Below, one piece after another: positions 26,101 through 37,100 of a stretch of DNA of 64,000 nucleotides. Below the pieces are notes generated by a model. That model ran no database searches. It saw only the letters and a list, made by a program, of their open reading frames with translations, and was not told the DNA's origin. Numbering within the stretch: the first letter of the stretch is position 1; every line of letters begins with the position of its first letter. This stretch comes from Hepsetus odoe. Lineage: Eukaryota > Chordata > Actinopteri > Characiformes > Hepsetidae. A program made the translations under genes and the position numbers. The stretch is taken from assembly GCA_017165825.1 (NCBI GenBank), contig CM029367.1, positions 6,493,723 through 6,557,722 on the forward strand, in the 5' to 3' direction.

Positions 26101-29100
26101 CTTCTATCTTATTTCTGAGCTCCTGACTGATTTAATTTGTCTTTGGCATGGTGAGTAACAGTAGTCCCTCTCATGTGTTCAAGTGCCCTGTTCCTTGGAG
26201 TCTTTTTATGCTGATTGAATGTTGTTAGGAAGCCAGTTGACTGCACAGGTTTGGTTTCAAAGCTGATTGGTTAATTACTGTAGGTGTGTTTTGAAAGCAA
26301 ACATTCACATGGGGCTAATATTTTTGACCACCTCATTTTTTTACTATATTTGATATAAAGCAAGCCTAAAAATGTATTTTATATTACAAAATGTGCCAAT
26401 TGCTACTAAATAGCACTGGTGAATGTTTGCTTATATCAGGTTTCATCAATGCTGCAAACACTGGGAAGAAGTTAAGAAAAATGTTCCATAATTCCTGGGG
26501 GCTAATAATTTTGGCCTCAACTGTAGTTCTTTAGTGCAGTGTAGTGACCGATTTTACAAAAGAAATGCAAAAAGTTTGTCATGAAATGTGGAGCATTTTT
26601 TAATTAAACATACTAGCCTTGGTTTCCATCTCTGTCGCTTTCAACACCCATGTCATTAATAATCCTATCTGAATTTAAGTGGCCCAATAGCTCAAGAGGT
26701 CCCAGGTTCGAATCCCACCTCTAGTACTACAATCACTGGGTCCCTGATCAAGACCCTTAACCCTGAATTGCTCCGGGGGACTGTCCCTGGAATTAGGACA
26801 TGTAAGTCGCTCTGGATAAGAGCGTCTGCCAAATGCTATAAATGTAAATGTAAGTGGGTATGTTAGAGCAGGGAAACACTAATGTGCATGTCTACTCAGA
26901 AATTTGATTATTCATCAGATATCCCCTCTTGTGACAAGAATTGTTTTATTGAAGGAGCTATTGCTATTATTTTGATAAGCTTAATGGTTAAATTTAGGCT
27001 TCGGGTATATTTACTAGTGTAACCACAATTTGTTTCTCCTTCAGGACCTTTTATACAGGCGTGCCCGGGCCCTTGCTGACTATGAGAATTCCAACAAGGC
27101 TCTTGATAAGGCTCGTCTGAAGAGCAAAGATGTTGCACAGGCTGAGGAGACCCAGCAGCAGTGTCTACAAAAGTTTGACAAACTCTCAGAGTCTGGCAAA
27201 AAAGGTATGTATTAATTGTTTAAAATCAAACTTTGTGTATGTTTTGTTATTATGGATACTAGTGAAAATCATGGATGCTTTTGTTTCATTTTTTTTTATT
27301 GGTTTTTTTTTTTGTTCCCTCCTCCTTCTTCTTTAATTCTTCATTTTACATATACAGAGCTCACCAGTTTTAAGGGCAGGCGTGTGGTGGCCTTCCGCAA
27401 AAACCTGATAGAGATGGCAGAATTGGAGATAAAGCATGCCAAGGTGAATTTTTCAAATTTTGTGCATGTACATGTGGAGTTGCTTCTATCGCCATTAGTT
27501 TGAAAAGCGATGTATTGGTTATAGCTGGCAAGGTCCTGTCATTTTAGTGATTATTAACGTCTGCGATTTCATTCCAGTATGTATCTGCAATGCAGGTCCA
27601 TTTTAGAAATCTAATGCTCTGCTGTTCTCATGTGACAATCCAGGGTATTAACAAGTAGTAAGGTAAAGAATTGACTCATTTACATAATTTCTTCTGGATT
27701 AATTGACCAGTCAATTCACACAGATTATATAGCATTACATATAACATCACAAACTTTCCCTGGTTGAACCAGCCCATTGAAACAGTTCTTTCATTTCAAT
27801 ATAAACATGCATATCAGCGATGATCCTAATGTTTGGGGGAAAAAAATATTTGAATTATAGGCAATATTACAAACAATTACTTTTTTAGAGCATCCTTTTT
27901 ACGCAGATGTATGGTCCCTAACAGTCAGTTTGTTTTTTTGGACCTTAACAGAACATATAGGACAGTGCAAAGATATTCACCTTATGTCCTAGATCAGGGG
28001 TGTCCAACTCCAGGCCTTGGAGGGCCAGAGTACAGCACAATTTGGTGATTTCCCTCCTTAAACACACCTAGTTCACACTTAATAGCAGGTGTAGTGAGTG
28101 TGTTTGAGGAGGAAAATCACCAAATTGTGCTGGACTATGGCCCTCCAAGGACTGGAGTTTGACACCCCTGTCCTAGAGGTTCAACATTCACTACAGTATG
28201 GTTATTTTTTTATTTGTTTTTAAAACTGCTAATGGTAAGTTCAAGAGCATGAAAATCACCAAGACTGATTCTTGTATAGACAGAAACTCTTATGCTTCAC
28301 TACTCCTGCATGAAGGTTAAGGATAAGAATACGAATTCTAATATTACTTGCATCCAGTGTACTATACTACTATACTGTACTATAAACCTGTGTCTGCTTT
28401 GGCCATGTCATACTTCTGTAACATTAATCAGTCATCCTTCTATTCCCCATACATGCACTTGAAATTAAACCCAAAGTACATATATCTGTACCAGACCCTG
28501 GTACAATTAATTTTAGTGCACACATTAATGCAGAAATGGAAATGGATGATCACAGACATGGTATTACAGGGCTCTGATAAATTTCTGCACACTTCAAGGG
28601 CCAACAAAGAAAAATAAGTACTTTGCTAGTTAAATAGGCTTTTGCTGTCTAACCTAAAAGGGGCCACTCTTATATTTGTTTCTGTTTAGTAGCAGTTGGA
28701 ATGTTTTTTCCCCCATAAAAAAATTTCACCAAAGAGGCAACTAGCCAGCTTTCATATTCAAAATGTTTTTGCAAGCTCTACATTTTACATTTAGCCTTTT
28801 TGTATGATTCAGCAATAGGGACTCAATGTTTTTAGTTTGGAAGATGTCCCTTAATTGTTTGGAGCAGGTTCCCTTGCCATTTTCTTCCTCATCTGTGATG
28901 AAAAGTAGTTAGACTGGCTTTTTGTACAAAAGCTAAACTGATGTCATATCTTATGTGCAAACATGTAGAAGTGTGCCCAATTCTTCATGTTTAATCAGTA
29001 GGTATCAGTCAAACGTTCATTAAACTATGAGTTGAGCGCCTGCTTTATTAGAAATCTCTAGCCACACCGGCCATTTGAGGACAAGCTTTGACACTTTTGC

Positions 29101-29388
29101 TAGGCTATTCTACACAGACTAGGAGAATATATAAAAAAAATCTTTGCGGGACTGAAATTAACACAACAAAAAAATCGAACATTAGAAAACATACATGAGC
29201 CCAGATCAAGATGTCAGATGTCAGCCACAACAAGATGTGAGAGAATTTTATTGTCCCAAATATCTCCAAGTGGAGCAGCCTGGTATTGAAGCTCTTTTTG
29301 TTCGCTTTGTTTATTCAATTTCTTCTTTTCTCTACAGAACAACATATCCCTTCTGCAGGGCTGTATCGAGGTGCTCAAGGCGAACTGA
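11101..29388 (+). CDS. SNX5: Sorting nexin-5 (PX-BAR), 13 exons
   Basis: Exons: 11101-11136, 14724-14828, 14960-15070, 15804-15925, 16841-16964, 18002-18097, 18209-18314, 20142-20217, 24618-24657, 24742-24828, 27045-27204, 27358-27443, 29338-29388. They join to 1200 nt (399 codons plus stop); human SNX5 has 404 residues. SNX5 is a SNX-BAR subunit acting with SNX1/SNX2 in endosome-to-Golgi sorting (ESCPE-1/retromer). Exons 2-5 encode the PX domain (SVDLNNDSSLLIDIPDALC, then EFSVSRQHEDFLWLHDTL) with the proline-containing insert IPPAPPKPDF typical of the SNX5/6/32 group. Exons 6-13 encode the BAR helices (LSVRRKNAKEMFGGFFKS, KLTELLRYYMRDIQAAK, DYENSNKALDKARLKSKD). The ending CIEVLKAN fits SNX5 better than SNX6. 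Introns are GT-AG. The introns around exons 8-11 are swollen by mobile elements, and none disrupts an exon. Confidence 0.95.
11698..11946 (+). mobile_element. tRNA-derived SINE, family A (copy 4), SNX5 intron 1
   Basis: The head is degraded. The B-box-like GATTGTGGGTTCAAACC, the body TGAGGTACCCTTGAGCGAGG and the tail TTCGTTGTGGTTCACTGTG are clear. Confidence 0.8.
12227..12272. repeat. Perfect 15-bp inverted repeat (hairpin) in SNX5 intron 1
   Basis: The arms 12227-12241 (GCAACCCCTTGCTAG) and 12258-12272 are exact reverse complements separated by 16 nt. No flanking repeat or transposase was seen. It could be a MITE remnant or a structured intronic RNA. Confidence 0.9.
13325..13692 (+). mobile_element. 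SINE-like repeat, family B (copy 1)
   Basis: It reads AGTGGGTAGTGCTGTTGCC, then GTCTGCATGGGTTTCCTCC, TTGGAGATACTAAATTGTC, GTGTGAGTGTG and the end GATAAGCAGTTGAGATAATG. The order and wording match a common dispersed fish repeat. The tail is related, in opposite orientation, to those at 44357, 57388 and 62436. Confidence 0.7.
19001..19252 (+). ncRNA. Duplicated intronic element, candidate small RNA (copy 1, SNX5 intron 7)
   Basis: About 250 bp nearly identical to 20508-20757 in the next intron. The 3' ~140 bp appears identical, while the 5' part differs at several sites. The ends can pair: TGGCAAA at 19018-19024 with TTTGCCA at 19234-19240, a 7-bp terminal stem enclosing about 223 nt. A further potential stem is GCAGCAG near 19035 with CTGCTGC near 19180. 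Human SNX5 hosts the unusually long (about 237 nt) snoRNA SNORD17, so an intron-encoded SNORD17-like RNA is an attractive guess. I do not see clear C (RUGAUGA) and D (CUGA) boxes at the expected ends, so identity is unproven. A non-autonomous transposon is the alternative. Confidence 0.4.
20508..20757 (+). ncRNA. Duplicated intronic element, candidate small RNA (copy 2, SNX5 intron 8)
   Basis: Second copy of the element at 19001-19252, same strand as SNX5, on the other side of exon 8 (20142-20217). The terminal pairing is kept: TGGCAAG at 20525-20531 with TTTGCCA at 20739-20745, with one G-U in place of A-U. One copy per adjacent intron is the arrangement expected of intron-encoded snoRNAs. 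Confidence 0.4.
20925..21183 (-). mobile_element. tRNA-derived SINE, family A (copy 5), SNX5 intron 8
   Basis: Reverse-oriented copy with a complete head near 21150-21183 (CCCTAACCATTTGGCCACC), the central GGTACCTTGCTCAAGGGTAC and the tail at 20930-20990. Confidence 0.85.
21306..22573 (-). mobile_element. Non-LTR retrotransposon fragment B, with nested SINE tail
   Basis: The minus strand of 22328-22570 encodes an endonuclease-region remnant (MVVDFAKRMEMAVVNNYF, then GGRCTQVDYILCRR). 21306-21720 is the C-terminal end of the same family. Internal coding is broken and the reverse transcriptase core is missing. At 21832-21883 a reverse-oriented L2-type SINE tail (CAGATGCTCTTATCCAGAGC) interrupts it. 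A Tc1 element begins at its upstream edge (22574). Confidence 0.75.
22574..24177 (+). mobile_element. Tc1-like transposon 1 (degenerate), SNX5 intron 8
   Basis: Bounded by long, nearly perfect terminal inverted repeats beginning CAGTATCTCACAAAAGTGAG. The total of 1604 bp is normal for Tc1. The right flank is TA, while the left flank is TG, a decayed target site. Transposase remnants on the + strand include the N-terminal HTH region (about 22970-23130), the AWDCMSAAGTGEL block (about 23475), QHDNDPKHTS-like sequence at about 23695 and the final block SPDLNPIEHLWG at 23772-23808. Stops and frameshifts make it inactive. A 71-bp patch at 23617-23687 comes from a different Tc1 family. Confidence 0.93.
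24917..26523 (-). mobile_element. Tc1-like transposon 2 (degenerate), SNX5 intron 10
   Basis: Terminal inverted repeats begin CAGTTGAGGCCAAAATTATT at both ends. The element is 1607 bp and flanked on both sides by TA (24915-24916 and 26524-26525), the expected target duplication. It carries one transposase pseudogene on the minus strand. It lies between SNX5 exons 10 and 11, antisense to the host gene. Confidence 0.95.
25136..26149 (-). pseudogene. Tc1-family transposase pseudogene
   Basis: Extent from the ATG at 26149 to the stop at 25136-25138 is about 338 codons, the usual length. The longest open piece (26094-25294) contains the paired HTH region, the first catalytic Asp in SDETKLELFG and the second in QQDNDPKHTS. 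The final DDE block (PDLNPIENLW-like) is out of frame near 25330. A stop codon follows MPKTN at the start, and at least two frameshifts are needed, so it is not functional. It would have catalysed cut-and-paste transposition at TA sites. Confidence 0.88.
26680..26858 (+). mobile_element. SINE with L2-type tail, SNX5 intron 10
   Basis: The tRNA-like head has AATAGCTCAAGAGG (A-box-like) and CAGGTTCGAATCCCACC (B box). The tail TAAGTCGCTCTGGATAAGAG then CGTCTGCCAAATG is the conserved 3' end shared by many fish SINEs and L2 LINEs. It ends in a short ATGTAA repeat. Confidence 0.85.
27995..28170. mobile_element. hAT-type MITE, palindromic, SNX5 intron 12
   Basis: A 176-bp element that is nearly an inverted repeat over its full length, starting CAGGGGTGTCCAACTCCAG and ending in the complement. 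It is flanked by 8-bp duplications TCCTAGAT (27987-27994) and TCCTAGAG (28171-28178), a 7/8 match typical of hAT elements. It has no coding capacity. Confidence 0.9.
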
Positions 29389-31153
29389 CCTATTTAATCT
29401 GTTTGTCAGCCTATTAAAAGGGAATCAGGATAAACTTCCACAACCACCATTAATCATCAGTAACCACTGCTAAGGCCTACAATATCAGCTGTAAGATGTC
29501 TCCACCATGTTTACAAAGTGCCTGCCTTCATCTTTTACACTGTCTTCTCCTCTGGCTGGAAGCTCCCATAGGAGCATCTTACCTTGAGGCAGGGCTTGTG
29601 TCCAGGAAAGGTTGCAGGGTTTTTTAAGTGTGTTTTTTTTTTTCTTTTCTTTCTGCAGTTTCCCTCTGCTTTTTGCAGCACTTAAATTTTGTCTTAATAT
29701 CTAATGCTATTGTTTTTGTAGACATCATGAGCATAAACTGAAAATGTGAAAACTTTTAATGAGCCACTCAGACATATTCATGCGATGTAAAGAAATGTAT
29801 GATTAAGAAGTGTTAATCAGTTTCATTTGTAACTTGAAATGTGGGTACTTAAGATACTTGAGGCTGTACCCAGTGTTTGGTTGACTGACAGTAATACAGT
29901 ATATGTTGTCCAGATGTTAAAAAGAGGGTTTTCATCACCTTTCTATTTTGAAGTTACACAGATGAAATTAACCTTGTGCTTTTGTGTTTTGTACATTTAA
30001 AAGAATAGCTCTAACCCCTGAGCAGACTGGCCAGCGCAGTGGTCAGCATCAGTAAAGCTGATCTACGCTACATGCAATTTATCATTTTGTTTACATTCCT
30101 CAATATTTTACAATATGTATAAATCATTCTATAGAATGGCCTGTTGCTTAAAATGCTGCTGTTACTGATTTAAAAAATTAGTTTTTTCCTTAAATTAAAC
30201 ATTTTTCCTGTTACTAATATAGTTACTTTTTTTTTCAGGCCCTTCCATTCGATATTACGAGTAGACCAGACCTATTCTCGTATAGTGGCACAAAGTTTAT
30301 TGCACAATCTGAAAAGCGATTTACTTTCTTTGTCTTTATTCTGTCTTTTTTTTTTTTTTTTTTTGGATAAAAGCACTATCAAACGAATACAATAAGATGT
30401 AATCATGTTTAAGGTATTTGAATATTCACAGATGTTTTGATAACTGAATGTACTATATTTCTAATGGATTCAAATTGTTTTCCTATGGAGCGTCCATTTT
30501 TGTAGAAAAAAAAACTTGCAAGAATGGGATTAAATAAGAATTTTTGAAATTTCATTCCATTTGGTCTGTGTTTTTTGTTTAGTTTTACCACTTCCAGGAT
30601 TTATTGTTTTAAATGCCTGCATTTAAAGACCATTATAGCCACTCTTTAACAGACACCGTACACAAAATGAGTTGTTGGCTTGCTGAGCAACCAGTATGTG
30701 CTCACGACGCGCCCCCTGCATGGCATAACCGGGAACTGCTGATCTATTTAAGATGGCACGGAAAATTGGGGGAAGAAATGGGAGAAATGAGAAAAGCACA
30801 CGACGGGTTGTTCAGCGAGATAAAGTACCGCTCTTTGAAGCACGAACATTTCAGTAAATAAATTGTGTAAAAGACTCATTATGACAAATGAAAAATAAGA
30901 TGACACATAAGGTTAACAGTACCATTAATCTGTAAGGCCACATTTTTGGTTTCCAGTGGGGGAAAACAAATACATCTTCAGCGTTTGTCTCCAGTCTGTC
31001 GGTTGTCGACACTGCGCATGCTCGGGGGTACTTTTAGCACGAGCGGCTCATTAAAACGACCGTTGGAGTTTAGCTTGATTCAAATTAAACAGTTTGTTAG
31101 CTGCTACTTATTGGGATAATTTGGCGAAGTACTTATTTAACACATAACGCTTA
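29389..31153. other. SNX5 3' untranslated region and ADCY10 upstream region
   Basis: The first several hundred bases after the SNX5 stop are probably 3' untranslated. There is no clear AATAAA; an ATTAAA-like hexamer lies near 30195. A T-rich run lies at 30348-30364. The 82-codon open frame at 30613-30861 has no recognised relative and is not called a gene. The last 150 bp probably hold the ADCY10 promoter. Confidence 0.4.
31013..31024 (+). promoter_or_regulatory. NRF1-like motif upstream of ADCY10
   Basis: TGCGCATGCTC differs at one position from the NRF1 core TGCGCATGCGC. It lies about 140 bp upstream of the ADCY10 start in an otherwise AT-rich region, which is suggestive of a promoter. Confidence 0.3.
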
Positions 31154-34100
31154 ATGGAACAAAAAAGTGTTAGTATGGATAAAGTAAAAGAAGTAAAAAC
31201 TTCAGACAAAATGTGTAGAATGGCCGCTCACGTCCCTGATATTGTGCTTTTGAGCTGTAAGGCCGAAAACCTTCCATCCACTGAAAATTTTACTGGAGTC
31301 CTCTTATTTGCAGATATTTCAGGTTAGTTTCAATATACTTAAACCCAGGGAGCCTAGCTGTCTCACTGGAAACTCAAAACACTTGTTTTTTTTGTTTTTT
31401 TGGACCTTCTCAGAATATCACTGACTAATCAGAAATGTAAATATATGAGGTTATTTTATGTAGTAATTATAGCTTGACATCTCTGAAAAACGCTTACACT
31501 AAAACAGCCGAAGGGTTAAGGTTCTGCAGCAGTTAGAGGCATCATACACATTTAATGGACTTGGACTTCATAAGACCTATGAAGGTGAGCTGTGGCATCT
31601 GACATGAAGACATTAGCAGCAAGTGCTCTTAATCCCTAATGTTGCCTTGTTGGATCAAACTGCATTGTCTAGCATCACACAACAGATGCTTGGTCAGACT
31701 GAGATATGGGGAATTTCCCAGCAGAACATTGCCCAGAGCATTACATTGCCTCTGCCAACTTGCCTTTCTTCTCTTAGTACATCCTAGTTCCATCTCTTAA
31801 AAAGGTAAACAATGCACATGGACCCAGATACCTGCATGATGTGAACTTAAATGTGATTCACCACTGCAGTGCACTGCATCTTTTGACTTTTGACCACATC
31901 TTTTGATCATTTTACCTTTCCATCATGGCTAGGATAATTTATTTCAGCATTTTATGAAAAGGTAGCTCTTCAATGTGACTGGACCAGATGTGCTAGCCTT
32001 CACTCTCCACTTCCATAATTGAGACTTGAGTGCCCATAGCCATGATGCTGGTTCACTGGTTGTTTTTTTGGGAACACTTTTAAAAGTTACTAACCACTGC
32101 ATACCACTGCATCTGACGTGGAGCCATCACACTTTGACCCTTGTAAAAGTTGTTCAGATCCTTGTGCATTTTTTCCTGCTTTACAAACTTACTGCTAATT
32201 TGCTGCCTAATATATCTTTACCCTTCAGAGGTACCATTATAATGTGATAATTAGTGTGATTTAAATTATAATCAGTATAACTGGATTCAGTTTTCTTTAT
32301 AACTGTACAATGTTATTTAAGTGAAAGTGGTAACCCTTGTCATTGCGAGGTCACAGCACACCACAACAAAATTGGACCTCTACATTTAACCCATGCACAC
32401 TCAAACACCGTGCAGCAATTGAAAGCACCCGGGGAGCAGTGACAGGGACGGTACCTTGCTCAAGGGTACCTCAGGGCAACCTACTGGTAAGGGGTTTGAA
32501 CCAACAATCTTCCGATCCTGTGGCCAACTCCCTAACCACTAGGCCACCACTGCCCACTTCTTATGCGTTTCTATAAATGCATATTATTTATGCTTTTCCT
32601 GGCACAAAAAGTGACAAATTATGTACTTGCATGCGTAAAAGAAACATCTAATACATTTGGTTGGCCTCTTTTTTAGGATTCACTGCTTTAACCGAAAAAT
32701 TTAGCAAGAGCAGTAAGAAGGATTACGGAGCAGATGAGTTGACTCAAACTCTCAACAGCTACATTGGAGAAATAGTCAACCGTAAGTCATGCCTTGGTTG
32801 TCTTTCACCTGGCTTTTAGTGCTGGGTGATATTGAAAAAATTCAAAGTAACAGTATTTTCCAAATACATCACAGTATCAGATGATATTTAATTGGAGTTA
32901 ATGAATCAGTGCTTCTTGGGCACTTTAGGTTTTGTGTTGATGAAAGTCTTACAGACCTGATATAACTCGTTTTGACTGACTGTTTTGTTCTGCTCTGCTT
33001 CCCGTAAAATAACATTAGATGGAAGCTTACAAAATATTATGAACACTGACTTTGCAGAAACTAGATTTTCAGGAAGAAAACATACAATTTATTTAGTATT
33101 TATATTTTTTAAACTGCTCATAGAAAAAAATGAAACATTTGGCATATTATGTATGCATTTCATACAGAAAGCTTTCAGACACTGAACTTTTTGACATTTA
33201 GTTTTTAGACTCAGCTTAAGTGAAAGTGAAATGAAAGTGACTGTCATTGTGAAACAAAGCACAGCACACACTGAAACACAATGAAATGCAACCACTGCAT
33301 TTAACCCATACACACCATGCACCAAGTGCCTGGGGAGAGGTGAAGACTTGCTCAAGGGTACTTCAAGGCATCCTACTGGTCTGGGATTCAAACCCAAAAT
33401 CAGAGAGTTTTGTGCTTTTTCTAAATAAAAAGCTAGAATATCCTCAAATCTTTTGCCTAAATCAGGATGTCATTGTCTTGTCTGATTAACAACCACTGGG
33501 CTATCATTTACCTTTTAATGAAGATTTCCACAGTTTGATCGCACTGCCATTAAACTGATTCATAAAGAGCTTCACTGGTGTTTATACTTCTATAAGGTTC
33601 TCCCTACAGAACTGTGGCCAGACCTATGATAGTTACAAATCTTTTTCATATAAGAATGGTAAAAATTGCTGCTTTCTTTGGTCTGTTGGTCTATATGATT
33701 TTCATACTTTGGAGACAGGTGGCTCCAAGTTATAGAAACATCTTAAAGACCAAATGGTCTAGATTTGTTAATATTGTGCTATAAACAGTTTATTTCAGTC
33801 TTTTCAATAAAAAAATGTGGAAAATTCAAAGGATCTGAAAAATTTCTATGTGCTCTGTAGTTTCTGGAAAGCAAAACTTAAGTCTGCAAAATAGCATTTA
33901 AAAACTGCCCTTTTGATAAAGTGCCCATTATTTATTAAATATGTGTTCGAAGAATCAACAACTGAAAACCAAAATCACTAATTACCCAGTATACTGGTAT
34001 AGATGAAATGCCATTCATATGTAGTTGTACCGATTTGTTAAACAACTATTTTTCTAAGTTGTTACCTGTTACAGATATCCTCTTGGATGGAGGTGACATT

Positions 34101-37100
34101 CTAAATTATGCAGGTACTGATCTATTTTTAAACCTGGAAACCTCCTGAAAAGATTTGAACATATGGAAGTGCAATGCTGATGCAAGATGATGTGTCCAGG
34201 TGATGCCATTTTGGCTCTGTGGCGAGTGGAGAGGACACAGCTGGGTGAAGCTATATCTTTGGCTGTCAGGTGTAGCCTCAACATTCAAGACCAGTGTGGT
34301 GTCAGGGAGACAGGTGTTGGCTGCCAGCTACGTGTCAAGATAGGTGCTGTTGTAGTTTGAAATAGAGGGCAGCACATTTCTAATAGAATCATCACCATAC
34401 AAAAGTGAACATTATTTATTTCAAAAAAGGTCACAATGTAACATGGGTTGTATACAGTTAGATTTATAGAATTTTTACTTCTATAAATAATTTGTAATAG
34501 AAATACAGACATAAGTTACAATGACCCCTACAGCTTTACAAAATACACTCTGAGAAGACAAAAAATCCTGCATATAGGCTTTGTTGCTGCCATTTTACAT
34601 GTTATATATCTATACTTTACTACATTGCAAAATGCATATACTTTTTAGTATGATCATATGCATATGAGGTGCATCCCAAGTGTATTTGTGGGGTTGTTTC
34701 ATTATCTGTTCTACATGTTAGTGTTTGCACTCTGATCAAAGACAAAGAATTAATTGGGTGGGTTATTTTGTTTTTTTTTCCTTTCGGATGTGCCAGATAC
34801 CATGCAATTGTTACAGTTCTGCTTCATGTTTAATGTGATGAGATGCACATTGAATGCTTTGCAGTTAATCTGTTTAATTATAATAGGCATTTCAGCAGGA
34901 AAACTAACCAAAGTTATTGTGGGAAACGAGACCTGTCAGTACTGTGTAGTCATTGGTCATGCTGTAGACGAGGTTCGACTGGCTGAGGGTTTGGCAGAGG
35001 CTAGCACGATTATTCTCTCCCCAAATGCCTGGGACCTTTGTGAAAGACAGATTCTTTCCATTGACCGCATCGAGAATGAACGCGCTGTCAAGGTTGGCCT
35101 TTACTTTTAACAATGGGTAAACTTCTTCCTGTTGCTCTCATTACTAATGCTTAACATGTTGATACAGGTGCGATACATAAAGGGAGCACCTAGTATCTAT
35201 TTTAAAGAACTAGGCAAAAATGCAGAACATGAAAAACTTCAAATGGGTAATGTATATTTCATTCATATTTATAGAGATTGTGGGATGCATGGGTTATCCT
35301 CAAAGATGTGATTACAAATGTAAATTTCTTTTAAACTTTACTTAGGTTGTCTAAGAAAAGCATCCAAATTACAGCCTAATGATGAAAGAGAGAGCTTTAT
35401 GCGAAAATATATAATGAAAATGGTCTTGCAAAAGGCAAGCACAGTTCAATAATATATTAAAATATAATATAAATATATTAGAATGTTACCATAATACCCC
35501 AATAAAATTAAAACACTTTCTCCTTTATCAGATTGATGACAACCAGCCACTGAAATACATGTCAGAGCTTCGGCCTGTTACAACTGTGTTTGTGAATCTG
35601 CAGTTTGAAGATGGTAAGAGCGATATGGAACAGTGCTTGGCCATTCACAACACTGCAGCGAGTATCAATCAACAGATGCTTTGGCACCACGGGCAACTCA
35701 ACAAGATCTTCATATTTGATAAGGTCTGCTTTTCACTACACTTGGACCTGCAGTTCTGATCAAGAGAAGACTCTTATATAAATGCTTTTGTTTTTTCCTT
35801 ACCTCAATTATCGTCTCTTAAAAATAGTGTTAAATTTAGCACACAGGACCTATTCATATATCATTCAAAAGCCTAACGGGTTGTTATTCTAAGGCTGTCA
35901 TTGGAATAGTGTATTAAGGAAAGATTATTCAGAACTAAATGTAGTTGTCATAAAAAATCACAGGGCACAGATCACGACAAAACTCTGACATAATACTCAT
36001 CCAATCTAGCTTTTTTCTGATAATTATTACACATATTTAATCTGACATTTTCAGTGTGCAGACATTTGAACTAGAGTATGCTAAGGAAGTATAATAAGTG
36101 CCTTATTTCCCTGATTCTTGTGTGAATTTCGCAATGGTGTCATGTTCTTGCAGGGTTGTACATTCCTTTGTCTGTTTGGCCTGCCAGGGGATAAAAGAGT
36201 AGATGAGAGTGCTCATGCACTGCAAGCTGCCCACAGTATACATGAGGCCTGCCTTCAAAAAATCAGAATTCTAAGGTAAGGCTTGGCTTGGAGCTTACAA
36301 CAAAGTGACAAACATTTGAACATTACGAGAAGTAAAGAAATGTCACTGTGCTTAAATTAAGGATTTTGTTTTTTCGTTTAAGGATTTAACGTTTCAGAAG
36401 TATACAATTTAGCTTTCACAGTCTGAAAAAAAAAGGATTTCAATATCATGTGTGTCATTTTCTTAGTGACTAATTAGTGTTATAAGAAGTCTGTTTGCCC
36501 TCCTTTAGGACCATCTCAGTAGGAGTGACCACAGGTACAGTGTTCTGTGGAGTAGTGGGCCATCCATTGAGGCATGAATACACAGGTAAAGTTGGTAATT
36601 TTTTTTTCAACCTAATACTATGTGGCCTCTGATGACCTATGCCATTTTGTTTCTCTTGTCCCTTATAGTAATCGGGCAGAAAGTGAACCTGGCGGCACGT
36701 TTGATGATGTATTACCAAGGTGCGGTATCTTGTGATATTGAGACACGTGAATACTCAAGACTGCCTGCTTTTTACTTTGTTGAGCTGCCCAAGAAAGAAT
36801 TGAAAGGCATACGTCAACCACGTCCTGTATATCAGTTCATGGCCTATAGACATCAGATGTAAGCAAGCATATGAGACTTTGCAGTATGTATATACCTAAC
36901 ATGTTGCTGGAATTTGGTTTAAGTCTGTTTAATACATTTGCTGCTATTGCCAGTGAATTAGGTGTGAGAAACCAGTGCTTTCTGTTTGCTACAGATGCGT
37001 AGTATCAAAATATAAAAAGTATGAGGCTTCTTTCAAAGGCTAATTAAGTATGAAGTAAATGTGTGTGCTTATTTTCTTGCTCCCTGTATAAGAGTTGGTT

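Noticed and set aside
30613..30861. 82-codon + strand frame between SNX5 and ADCY10
   Set aside because: No recognised motif, no visible promoter or splice partner, and within the likely 3' untranslated or intergenic region.
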